Below, piece after piece: positions 1 through 6,348 of a DNA stretch of 20,179 nt. This DNA comes from an uncultured Oscillospiraceae bacterium (GTDB taxonomy: Bacteria; Bacillota; Clostridia; Oscillospirales; Oscillospiraceae). The notes beneath the pieces were generated by a model. It was not told the DNA's origin. It ran no database searches and saw nothing but the letters and a program-made list of their open reading frames with translations. The translations under genes were made by a program, and so were the position numbers. The first letter of the stretch is position 1, and each line of letters begins with the position of its first letter. The DNA is taken from assembly GCA_900751035.1 (NCBI GenBank), contig CAADSF010000106.1, forward strand, positions 1-20,179, given 5' to 3'.

Positions 1-23
1 CGACAGAGTCGTCGGCCCCTACA
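1..23. repeat. Partial copy of a GC-rich palindromic repeat (family P), cut by the window edge
   Basis: The first 23 bases match the inner and right-hand part of the palindrome at 8599-8628 with a single difference (G14 versus C8620). The visible left arm, CGAC at 1-4, pairs with GTCG at 11-14. The pair C1-G14 replaces the pair G8607-C8620 of the other copy, so the change is compensatory. The rest of the left arm lies outside the window. I see no coding potential. Confidence 0.6.
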
Positions 24-202
24 GAGTCTCGGCGAATCCGTACTACCCTGCAAATTTCGAACGCAAGGCGTTTTTACCGCAGATATTAAAACGCAACTAC
101 CTACAAATCTGATGTACCGTAACAGGCGGCGCGTACCAAATCGCCCGTAGGGTGAGTACGTGTGTTCGCAGCGACTGAAAATAAGGGCTTGCCTGAACTG
201 TA
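24..202. other. Gene-free stretch, probable composite repeat DNA
   Basis: No reading frame here has a convincing ribosome binding site or a recognisable protein family. A weak hairpin joins GCGTTTT (68-74) with AAAACGC (88-94). The stretch lies between a family P palindrome at the window edge and an element A repeat at 203-301, so it may be the middle part of a larger composite repeat. That reading is inference, because only one copy of this middle part is in the window. Confidence 0.35.
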
Positions 203-301
203 CCCGCAGTACGCACCAAACCGTAACCCAGCGCCCCTTTTCTCCCCATTCTTTTCCGGCAAGACGGAAAAGAATGGGCCGCCGGAGGCATGACCAACCA
301 A
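203..301 (+). repeat. Interspersed hairpin repeat, element A copy 1
   Basis: This stretch aligns with 2049-2146 over almost its whole length with only small gaps. The core is a hairpin: arm CCATTCTTTTCC (246-257), loop GGCAAGAC (258-265), arm GGAAAAGAATGG (266-277). The conserved 3' flank GCCGCCGGAGGCAT follows at 279-292. Relative to copy 2, two stem base pairs are swapped in a compensatory way. The element ends about 25 bases before the mscL start. The A-run after the hairpin is in the wrong place for a rho-independent terminator on the + strand, so I treat it as a repeat and not a terminator. Confidence 0.7.
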
Positions 302-325
302 ATCAAAAAAAGAGAGGCATACCAG

Positions 326-757
326 ATGAAGAAATTTCTGAATGAATTCAAGACCTTTATTTCGCGCGGCAACGTCATGGATATGGCAATCGGCGTTGTG
401 ATTGCGACGGCGTTCGGCAAGATCAGCGCCAGTCTTGTCGCGGATATCATTATGCCGCTCATCGGCTGTCTGATTGGCGGCGTGGATCTGGCGACGCTCA
501 ATATCACGCTCAAGCCTGCCGTCATGGACGGCGAAACGGTCGTGTCCGAGGCCGTCGTGCTGGGGCTTGGAACATTTCTGACCACGATCATCGATTTCCT
601 GCTCATTGCGTTCGTCGTGTTCCTTGTCGTCAAGGCCATGAATATGGCAAAGGCGAAGCTGGAAAAGCCCGCCGAGCCGGAGCCTGAGAAGCAGCCGGAG
701 CCGACAAAGGAGGAGCAGCTTCTGACGGAAATCCGTGATCTGCTGAAAAATAAATAA
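326..757 (+). CDS. mscL: Large-conductance mechanosensitive channel MscL
   Basis: MscL is a homopentameric membrane channel that opens under membrane tension and releases solutes during hypo-osmotic shock. The 143-residue product has the family layout. An amphipathic N-terminal helix (KKFLNEFKTFISRGNVMD) is followed by the first membrane helix at about residues 15-40, a periplasmic-type loop with NITLKPAV, and a second membrane helix at about 85-107 (ITTIIDFLLIAFVVFLVV). A charged, proline-rich linker and the conserved C-terminal bundle helix EEQLLTEIRDLLKNK complete it. I chose the ATG at 326 because AGAGAGG (311-317) sits eight bases upstream and the protein then starts at the family's usual MKKF. 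An in-frame ATG at 290 lies within a repeat and has almost no spacing to its GGAGG. The gene is monocistronic, with repeat DNA upstream and a terminator immediately after. Confidence 0.96.
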   Translation: MKKFLNEFKTFISRGNVMDMAIGVVIATAFGKISASLVADIIMPLIGCLIGGVDLATLNITLKPAVMDGETVVSEAVVLGLGTFLTTIIDFLLIAFVVFLVVKAMNMAKAKLEKPAEPEPEKQPEPTKEEQLLTEIRDLLKNK

Positions 758-763
758 AATTCC

Positions 764-793
764 AAACGGACGCGATGACCGCGTCCGTTTTTT
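764..793 (+). terminator. Rho-independent terminator of mscL
   Basis: Arms AAACGGACGCG (764-774) and CGCGTCCGTTT (780-790) pair perfectly around the loop ATGAC. A run of six T (788-793) completes the signal, seven bases after the mscL stop codon. Confidence 0.92.
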
Positions 794-865
794 GTACAGT
801 TTCAGGACTTTTCATTTGCCTATAAATCTGATAGACTAATTGCATCAAAATCAGGAGGGTTCCTT

Positions 866-1504
866 ATGTCTGCTTCCTGTCAGAAAATCGACCTGCCCAG
901 CTGGCCGCGCAAGGATATTTTTTCCTTCTTCTCTGCGCTCGACCAGCCGTTTTACAGCGTCTGCTTCCGCGTGGACGTGACGCAGCTGCATACATATGCC
1001 AGGACGCACAGCCTGTCCTTTTATTATGCCATGACCTATCTCGTCACGCAGGCGGTCAACGCAGTCGAGAACCTGCGTTATACCATCCGGGACGGCAGCG
1101 TTTTCCTGCTGGATAAACGCACGCCGAGCTTTACGGAGCTGAAAAAGGGCAGCGAGCAGTTCCAGATCATCACGTGTCCGTGTGAGGGAACGCTGGAAGA
1201 CTTCTGCCGGGCCGCAAAGGCGCGGAGCGAAGCGCAGACGTCGTTTTTGGAGACGGCCTCCGAGACGGACGATCTGATCTATATCTCGTGTCTGCCGTGG
1301 TTCGACCTTACCTGCTGCACGAATGAGCGGCAGATTGATACAGACGACGCCATCCCGCGCATCACCTGGGGCAAATACGTCCGGCAGGAAAACGGTCGCG
1401 AAACGCTGGGCCTTTCCATTGAGGTCAACCACCGGCTTGTCGACGGCGTCCATCTGGGCCGGTTCTATGAGGCCCTGCAAACAAAAATCAACGAGTTAAA
1501 GTAG
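866..1504 (+). CDS. CatA-like O-acetyltransferase (chloramphenicol acetyltransferase fold)
   Basis: The 212-residue product has the length and layout of the CAT family (PF00302), trimeric acyl-CoA-dependent O-acetyltransferases of the cytoplasm. The N-terminal block has FSALDQPFYSVCFRVDVT. The middle has SFYYAMTYLVTQAVN. The C-terminal active-site segment EVNHRLVDGVHLGRFYEAL gives the catalytic histidine H189 and the structural aspartate D193 of the H-x-x-x-D-G motif. The residue before the catalytic histidine is Asn, where classical resistance enzymes have a second His. AGGAGGG at 853-859 fixes the start. No resistance context such as an attenuator leader or mobile element is seen, so this is probably a chromosomal CatA-like enzyme of unknown substrate. 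A possible weak promoter is TTTTCA (809-814), 17 bases, TAGACT (832-837). Confidence 0.88.
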   Translation: MSASCQKIDLPSWPRKDIFSFFSALDQPFYSVCFRVDVTQLHTYARTHSLSFYYAMTYLVTQAVNAVENLRYTIRDGSVFLLDKRTPSFTELKKGSEQFQIITCPCEGTLEDFCRAAKARSEAQTSFLETASETDDLIYISCLPWFDLTCCTNERQIDTDDAIPRITWGKYVRQENGRETLGLSIEVNHRLVDGVHLGRFYEALQTKINELK

Positions 1505-1515
1505 GCGTTTTTTCC

Positions 1516-2019
1516 ATGAAAAACAGCAAGCTCGCCGCGCTTCGCGCGGCGTTTCCCTATACCGTGCCGATCTTCGCGGGCTTCTGGTTCCTCGCGATGG
1601 CCTACGGCATTCAGATGAGCACGTCCGGATTTTCCTTCTGGTACCCGATGGTCATGAGTGCCGTCATTTACGGCGGCAGTCTGGGATTCGTCGCCGTGAG
1701 TATGCTCCTGTCCCCGTTCGCGCCCGTGCAGACGCTTTTGATGACGCTCATGATTCAGGCGCGGCACCTGTTCTACGGCATTTCCATGCTGGACAAGTAT
1801 AAAAACCTCGGCCCGAAAAAATATTACCTCATCTACGCCATGTGCGACGAAACGTTCAGCGTCAATTATACCGCCAAAATTCCGGAAACTGTCGACCGGG
1901 GCTGGTTTTACTTCTTCGTCACGCTTCTCAATCAGCTCTATTGGGTCAGCGGCGCGACGATTGGCGGGCTGCCCGGCAGATTGCACCGCTTTTTATGGAA
2001 GTCTGCGGCGAATTCGTAA
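1516..2019 (+). pseudogene. azlC: Truncated AzlC-family branched-chain amino acid exporter subunit
   Basis: Residues 1-152 read as AzlC (PF03591), the large membrane subunit of AzlCD-type branched-chain amino acid exporters: AALRAAFPYTVPIFAGF at the start, the YGGSLGFVAVSMLL helix, MIQARHLFYGISML and MCDETFSVNY. Family members are usually about 230 residues; this frame stops at 167 with the unrelated tail LPGRLHRFLWKSAANS. In the +1 frame the DNA still encodes an AzlC-like continuation, IAPLFMEVCGEFV, up to about position 2020, where a palindromic repeat begins. A one-base deletion near 1975-1985 plus loss of the 3' end at the repeat boundary would explain this. No azlD partner follows. The gene starts 11 bases after the acetyltransferase with only a poor ribosome binding site. 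I think it is non-functional, although it remains open as a 167-codon frame. Confidence 0.8.
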
Positions 2020-2023
2020 CTTC

Positions 2024-2056
2024 CCTGCGGGCGGACAGCGTCTGTCCGCCCGCAGG
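2024..2056. repeat. Perfect 15-bp inverted repeat, family P variant
   Basis: Arm CCTGCGGGCGGACAG (2024-2038) pairs perfectly with CTGTCCGCCCGCAGG (2042-2056) around the three-base loop CGT. The core GGGCGGACAG and GTCCGCCC matches the palindromes at the window start and at 8599-8628. No T-run follows, so it is not a standard terminator. It starts five bases after the stop of the broken azlC, and its last bases overlap the start of element A copy 2. Confidence 0.8.
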
Positions 2057-2146
2057 ATGCACGAAACGTAACCATCGCCCCGCTTCTCCCCTATCTTTTC
2101 CCGCAAGACGGAAAAGATAGAGCCGCCGGAGGCATAACCACCCATC
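2049..2146 (+). repeat. Interspersed hairpin repeat, element A copy 2
   Basis: This is the second copy of the element at 203-301, in the same orientation. Its hairpin arms are CTATCTTTTCC (2091-2101) and GGAAAAGATAG (2110-2120) around CGCAAGAC. The flank GCCGCCGGAGGCAT is identical in both copies, and both share the upstream segment resembling CGTAACC followed by CGCCCC. The stem differs from copy 1 by two compensatory pair swaps. Confidence 0.72.
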
Positions 2147-2156
2147 CGATATGCAG

Positions 2157-2188
2157 AAAATCTCCCTGCCAAGCGGGGAGATTTTTTT
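2157..2188 (+). terminator. Rho-independent terminator upstream of dnaA
   Basis: Arms AAAATCTCCC (2157-2166) and GGGAGATTTT (2176-2185) close a nine-base loop and end in seven T (2182-2188). It would stop transcription from the acetyltransferase-azlC unit and insulate the dnaA promoter 37 bases further on. Confidence 0.9.
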
Positions 2189-2224
2189 ATATTGTTATAT
2201 ATTAAGGTGTCACTGTATCTCCCC

Positions 2225-2253
2225 TTGAAAATTGTCCACATCTGTGCTATGAT
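2225..2253 (+). promoter_or_regulatory. dnaA promoter with embedded DnaA box
   Basis: A -35 hexamer TTGAAA (2225-2230) and a -10 hexamer TATGAT (2248-2253) are separated by exactly 17 bases, matching a SigA-type promoter. The spacer contains TTGTCCACA (2232-2240), one mismatch from the DnaA box TTATCCACA. DnaA bound there would block RNA polymerase, which suggests autorepression (inference). A second -10-like TATAAT lies at 2261-2266 without a clear -35. Confidence 0.8.
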
Positions 2254-2313
2254 TAGTGTGTATAATTTTGTGCTTTTTCTGCCTGCGCGGCAAATACAGA
2301 AAGGAGCTGCGCC

Positions 2314-3630
2314 ATGTATTCTTCCGCTTACGTCTGGGCCAAGGTTCTGGGACATATGGAAGCCCGCCTGACCCCGCAGGTTGTGTCGACCTGGTTTGAC
2401 GACACTGAGATTCTTGAGCTGACGGACGAAAAGCTCGTGCTCTACTCCCCCTCCTCCTTCCGCAAGGACATCATTCTCCGCCGCTGCGTCGGCTATATCA
2501 AGGAAGCCATGCAGGAGATCTTCCAGCTGAACGTCGACGTCGTCGTGCTCGACGATACGCAGATCGAAGCTTACCGCGGCAAATCGCAGAAGCCGGAGTT
2601 CATCGAGTTTAACCCGCAGTTCACCTTTGACAACTTTGTCGTCGGCTCCTCGAACCGCTTTGCGCACGCCGCCGCCGTTTCCGTGGCCAATAACCCGGCG
2701 GAAACGTATAATCCCCTGTTCATCTACGGCCCGTCCGGCCTTGGCAAGACGCATCTGCTCTATGCCATCGCCAGCGTCGTGCATAAGAACCACCCCAGCT
2801 ATAATATCGTCTATATCAAGGGCGACCAGTTTACGAACGAGCTGATTGCCGCCCTGCAGGAGGGCCGGAACAACGAGTTCCGCTATAAATACCGCAACGC
2901 CGACCTGTTCCTCGTCGACGATATTCAGTTTATCGCCGGCAAGGAATCGACGCAGGAGGAATTTTTCCATACCTTCAATAACCTCTACGAGAACCACCAC
3001 CAGATCGTCCTGACCGCCGACCGGCCGCCCAATGAAATGCTGCGTCTGGAGGACCGTCTGAAAACCCGGTTTGAGTGGGGCCTGATTGCGGATATTCAGC
3101 CGCCTGACTTTGAGACGCGCATGGCAATCATCAAGAACAAATCCGTCTCGCTCGGCTTCGACCTGCCGAACGACGTGTGTACGTTCATTGCCGAAAACGT
3201 GACCTCCAACGTGCGTCTGCTGGAGGGAACGGTCAAAAAGATCCGCGCCTACCACGACCTTGACAACATGGAGCTGACCGTTCCGAACGTGTCCCGCGCC
3301 ATCAAAGACATGTACAACAAGGAAAAGGCCGAAAATCTGCCCACGCCGAACCTCATCATCGGCGAAGTCTCCCGGTTCTATAACATTGAGGAATCCGTCA
3401 TCCGCGGCACGCTCAAAAACAAGAACACCGCCGAGGCGCGGCAGGTCGCGATGTATCTGGTGCGCAAGCTCACAAATCTGTCGCTGCCAGACATCGGCAA
3501 GGAATTCGGCCGCGACCATTCGACCGTCATTCATTCTCTCAAAAAGGTCGAGCAGCAGCTTGCCTCCGGCGCCGGAACGCTCGCCGACAACATCCGCGAC
3601 ATTACGGCCAACATCAACAGCAAGCTCTGA
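2314..3630 (+). CDS. dnaA: Chromosomal replication initiator protein DnaA
   Basis: DnaA binds DnaA boxes at oriC, forms an ATP-dependent helical filament and melts the origin. The product has 438 residues, normal for the family. Domain I is at about 1-80 (WFDDTEILELTDEKLVLYSPS) and a short linker follows. The AAA+ domain starts at FNPQFTFDNFVVGSSNRFAHA. Walker A is GPSGLGKT (139-146) and Walker B is LFLVDDIQF with D202/D203. The arginine-finger region has RLEDRLKTRFEWGL. Domain IV ends with the helix-turn-helix signature FGRDHSTVIHSLKKVE, which reads the DnaA box. The start is set by AAGGAG (2301-2306), seven bases before ATG. The upstream terminator and dedicated promoter make dnaA the first gene of the replication cluster, with a 234-base origin-like gap separating it from dnaN. 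Confidence 0.99.
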   Translation: MYSSAYVWAKVLGHMEARLTPQVVSTWFDDTEILELTDEKLVLYSPSSFRKDIILRRCVGYIKEAMQEIFQLNVDVVVLDDTQIEAYRGKSQKPEFIEFNPQFTFDNFVVGSSNRFAHAAAVSVANNPAETYNPLFIYGPSGLGKTHLLYAIASVVHKNHPSYNIVYIKGDQFTNELIAALQEGRNNEFRYKYRNADLFLVDDIQFIAGKESTQEEFFHTFNNLYENHHQIVLTADRPPNEMLRLEDRLKTRFEWGLIADIQPPDFETRMAIIKNKSVSLGFDLPNDVCTFIAENVTSNVRLLEGTVKKIRAYHDLDNMELTVPNVSRAIKDMYNKEKAENLPTPNLIIGEVSRFYNIEESVIRGTLKNKNTAEARQVAMYLVRKLTNLSLPDIGKEFGRDHSTVIHSLKKVEQQLASGAGTLADNIRDITANINSKL

Positions 3631-3835
3631 TTTTGTCCACAGCCCCCTGTGGAATCCACACACAGTTTCTGTGGAAAGCTGTGAAACAGAGGTTTCACAA
3701 AAATGCGTGTTGATAACATTCTTTTTTCTGCACATCCGCCTGTGGATAAAAAAGCGTTGCTGTGCCTAGGCGAAAACAGCTTTTCCACATAAAATTCCCC
3801 TACTGCTACGTACTTCTAAAAAATATCCTTTCTTT
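3631..3835. other. Probable replication origin oriC (DnaA-box cluster and unwinding element)
   Basis: Between dnaA and dnaN I see a cluster of DnaA-box-like sites: TTGTCCACA (3633-3641, +), TGTGGAAAG (3670-3678, weak, -), TGTTGATAA (3708-3716, -), the perfect TGTGGATAA (3741-3749, -) and TTTTCCACA (3781-3789, +). After the last box comes CCCC (3797-3800), then CTACTGCTACGTACTTCTA (3800-3818), then an A/T-rich run. This order of box, GC cluster, DnaA-trio-like run and AT-rich DNA is the published layout of the Bacillus subtilis unwinding element. The trio assignment is inference: the complement reads as GAT-GAC-GAT, then GAA-GAT after a small break. No gene lies in this gap. Confidence 0.85.
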
Positions 3836-3864
3836 CTCTTGAAAGAAGAAACGGAGGAAGTTCC

Positions 3865-4977
3865 ATGAAATTTACCTGTGAAAAAACCGCGCTGGTGAGC
3901 GCCATCTCCGTCGCCTCCCGTACCGTCGCACAGAAGAGCACCATTCCGGCGCTCGAAGGAATTTATATCCGGGCCGGCGTAAAGCTGACGCTTTCCGGTT
4001 ATAATCTCGAAACGGGCATCACCATCTCCGTCGACGCCGAGATTCAGCAGACCGGCGCCTGCATCATGCCCTCCCGTCTCTTCTTCGACATCATCCGGAA
4101 GCTGCCGGACGATACCGTCAGCATTTCGGTCGACGAAAAGTTCAAGGTCTCCATCCGCGGCGGCATTTCCTCGTTCACCATTACGGCCATGTCCTCCGAG
4201 GACTACCCGGAGCTGCCGGAGGTCGAATCCGATAAGGGCATCAGCCTGCCGCAGAACGAGCTGAAGGCCATGATCGGCGGCACCAGCTTCGCTGTCAGCG
4301 AAAATCAGGCACGACCCATCCATACCGGCTGCCTGTTTGAAGTAGAGGATTCCTCCATTACAGTCGTCGCCGTAGACGGCTACCGGCTGGCGCTGCGCCG
4401 CTGGAAATCGGAAGAACCGCTTGGGCGAACGCTCAAGTTCGTCGTACCTGCTGCTGCGCTGAAGGAAGCGGAAAAAATTCTCGGCGATACGGACGAGGAC
4501 TGCACGTTCTTCCTCGGCAGCAAGCACATTCTCTTCACCATCGGCGAGGCTACGCTGGTCTGCCGTCTGCTGGAAGGTGAATTCCTCGACTGGCGGCGCG
4601 TTCTGCCGCAGAACCAGCCGGTGAAGCTGGCCGTGAACGTCGCGAAAATGACCGATTCCATCGAGCGCGTCGGCCTTATTATTTCCGAAAAGCTCAAGAG
4701 CCCGGTGCGCTGCAAATTCGGCGAAAATACGGCGGATTTCCGCTCCGTCTCCACCATCGGCGAGGCGCACGACGTCTGCCAGATCGCGGGCGACGGGCAG
4801 GATATGGAGATCGGCTTCAACTGCCGGTACCTCCTTGACGCGCTTCGCGCAATCCCGGATGCAGAATGCTCGCTGGAGCTCATCAACGGCCTCAGCCCCA
4901 TCGTCATGAATCCGTGCGACGAATCCGAGCGGTACAGCTACATGGTCCTGCCGGTCCGGCTGAAAGCGGGGGAATAA
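3865..4977 (+). CDS. dnaN: DNA polymerase III subunit beta (sliding clamp)
   Basis: The beta clamp is a ring-shaped dimer that tethers the replicative polymerase and many repair proteins to DNA. The 370-residue product has the usual length and three repeated clamp domains. The start MKFTCEKTALVSAISVASRTV leads into the first domain. The motif TIPALEGIYI and the ISSFTITAMSSEDYPELPEV segment are typical. The end YMVLPVRL is the conserved C-terminal strand that forms part of the protein-binding pocket (consensus MPMRL-like; here LPVRL). GGAGG (3853-3857) lies seven bases before ATG, downstream of a small hairpin (3830-3847). Only one base separates its stop from the rlbA start, so they are translated as one unit. 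It begins the co-directional block that runs through rnhA. Confidence 0.98.
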   Translation: MKFTCEKTALVSAISVASRTVAQKSTIPALEGIYIRAGVKLTLSGYNLETGITISVDAEIQQTGACIMPSRLFFDIIRKLPDDTVSISVDEKFKVSIRGGISSFTITAMSSEDYPELPEVESDKGISLPQNELKAMIGGTSFAVSENQARPIHTGCLFEVEDSSITVVAVDGYRLALRRWKSEEPLGRTLKFVVPAAALKEAEKILGDTDEDCTFFLGSKHILFTIGEATLVCRLLEGEFLDWRRVLPQNQPVKLAVNVAKMTDSIERVGLIISEKLKSPVRCKFGENTADFRSVSTIGEAHDVCQIAGDGQDMEIGFNCRYLLDALRAIPDAECSLELINGLSPIVMNPCDESERYSYMVLPVRLKAGE

Positions 4978-4978
4978 G

Positions 4979-5233
4979 ATGAAGGTCAGAGTCACAAAAA
5001 AGCTTTCGGACGCGCCAATTGAGATTCCCATCCATACCGAGTTTATCAAATTGCAGGATTTTCTGAAATTCGCCAACGCCATTGAATCCGGCGGCATGGC
5101 CAAGACCTTCATTCAGGAGGGCGAGGTTCTTGTCAACAGCGAGGTCTGCACGATGCGCGGCAAGAAGCTGCACCCCGGCGACGAGGTGACGTTCCTGCAC
5201 AACACCTGGCGCGTCACGGAAGAGCGCACATGA
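4979..5233 (+). CDS. rlbA: S4-domain RNA-binding protein RlbA/YaaA
   Basis: This 84-residue protein is the small S4-like RNA-binding protein found between dnaN and recF in Firmicutes. The S4 core is visible as FIKLQDFLKFANAIESGGMAK, then the loop IQEGEVLVNSEVCTMRGKKL and the strand HPGDEVTFLHNTWRV. Its cellular role is not well defined; ribosome or RNA binding is known only at family level. A purine-rich GGGGGAA inside the end of dnaN serves as its ribosome binding site. Its stop overlaps the recF start in ATGA (5230-5233), which suggests translational coupling. Confidence 0.93.
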   Translation: MKVRVTKKLSDAPIEIPIHTEFIKLQDFLKFANAIESGGMAKTFIQEGEVLVNSEVCTMRGKKLHPGDEVTFLHNTWRVTEERT

Positions 5234-6348
5234 AGCTGCAAAGCCTGCAGCTCTACGATTTCCGGAGCTACGAGACGGCCAGCGTCCAGCTGCACCCCGG
5301 CGTAAACCTGATCGTCGGTGAAAACGCGCAGGGAAAGACGAATCTTCTCGAATCCGTCTTCTATCTATCCACCGGCAAAAGCTTCCGCACCACCCGCAAT
5401 CAGGAGCTGATTCGATTCGGCGCGGAATTCGCAGATTTGAGCTGTACCCTGTTTTCAGGCGGCAGAGGGCAGAGCCTTCGCGCCGTGCTGTTTTCCGGGA
5501 GAAGGCCGCGGCAGCTCTACATCGGCGGCGTGAAGCAGCGGTCCGCCGCCGGACTTTCCGGCGTGCTGACGACCGTGCTGTTCTGCCCGGACGATCTGCT
5601 GATTTTAAAAAGCGGCTCTGCCGGAAGACGGAAGATTCTCGATACCGCCCTGTGCCAGCTCCGGCCCGGCTACGCGCAGGCGCTGGCGGAATATCAGAAG
5701 CTGTACGACAGCAAATCAAGAATTTTAAAGGACTATCACGACGCCCCTTCCCTGCTGGAGCCGCTGCCGGAATTCAACTACCGCATGGCGCAGGTCGGCG
5801 CAGTCGTCATTTCCTACCGGGCAAAATTCCTGCGGGAGCTTTCCCGGCAGGCGCAGCTGTACCACACGGAGTTTTCCGGCGGCCGCGAGGCGCTTTCCCT
5901 CGTCTACCAGACCGTCTCAACCGTGACGGACCCGTTCGCGGATAAAAAGACCATCTTTCAGCAGCTGCTCGACCACCAGCAGGCGCATTACCGCGCCGAG
6001 CTCGATTCCGGCCAGTGCCTGTCCGGCCCGCACAAGGATGATTTTGAAACGCTCCTCGGCGAGCGTTCCGTCAAAGCCTACGGCTCGCAGGGACAGACCC
6101 GCACGGCGGCCATCAGTCTCAAGCTGGCCGAGCGCGAACTATTCCGGGCCGACACCGGCGAGGAGCCGGTTCTGCTGCTGGACGATGTGCTGTCCGAGCT
6201 GGACGCGCGGCGGCAGGATTTCGTGCTCAACCAGATCCGCTCCGGTCAGGTGCTCATCACCTGCTGCGAGCCGGAGCGCATCACAAACATCGGCAAACGC
6301 ATTTTTGTAGAGGGCGGGCAGATCCGGGAGGAATCGTCATGTACCTGA
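5230..6348 (+). CDS. recF: DNA replication and repair protein RecF
   Basis: RecF is an SMC-like ATPase that, with RecO and RecR, loads RecA at single-stranded gaps. The 372-residue product begins with the typical MKLQSLQLYDFRSYETASVQL. It has Walker A GENAQGKT at 30-37, the ABC-type signature region CLSGPHKDDFETLL, and Walker B EPVLLLDDVLSELDARRQ near the C terminus, followed by the D-loop/His-switch segment VLITCCEPERI. The order Walker A, signature, Walker B without a long coiled coil separates RecF from RecN and SMC. The start overlaps rlbA by four bases and the end overlaps remB by ten. Confidence 0.97.
   Translation: MKLQSLQLYDFRSYETASVQLHPGVNLIVGENAQGKTNLLESVFYLSTGKSFRTTRNQELIRFGAEFADLSCTLFSGGRGQSLRAVLFSGRRPRQLYIGGVKQRSAAGLSGVLTTVLFCPDDLLILKSGSAGRRKILDTALCQLRPGYAQALAEYQKLYDSKSRILKDYHDAPSLLEPLPEFNYRMAQVGAVVISYRAKFLRELSRQAQLYHTEFSGGREALSLVYQTVSTVTDPFADKKTIFQQLLDHQQAHYRAELDSGQCLSGPHKDDFETLLGERSVKAYGSQGQTRTAAISLKLAERELFRADTGEEPVLLLDDVLSELDARRQDFVLNQIRSGQVLITCCEPERITNIGKRIFVEGGQIREESSCT

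Noticed and set aside
101..301. A 66-codon minus-strand frame in the leader region, with a similar peptide read from the second repeat copy
   Set aside because: The similarity comes from the shared hairpin repeat. The compensatory stem changes fit a structure constraint better than a coding one, and no ribosome binding site is seen.
290..325. An upstream start for mscL at ATG 290
   Set aside because: The GGAGG is only one base from this ATG. The added residues are repeat-derived, and the ATG at 326 has a better-spaced site and the family N terminus.
2024..2056. A terminator for azlC
   Set aside because: The hairpin is perfect but has no T-run after it. A proper terminator lies at 2157-2188.
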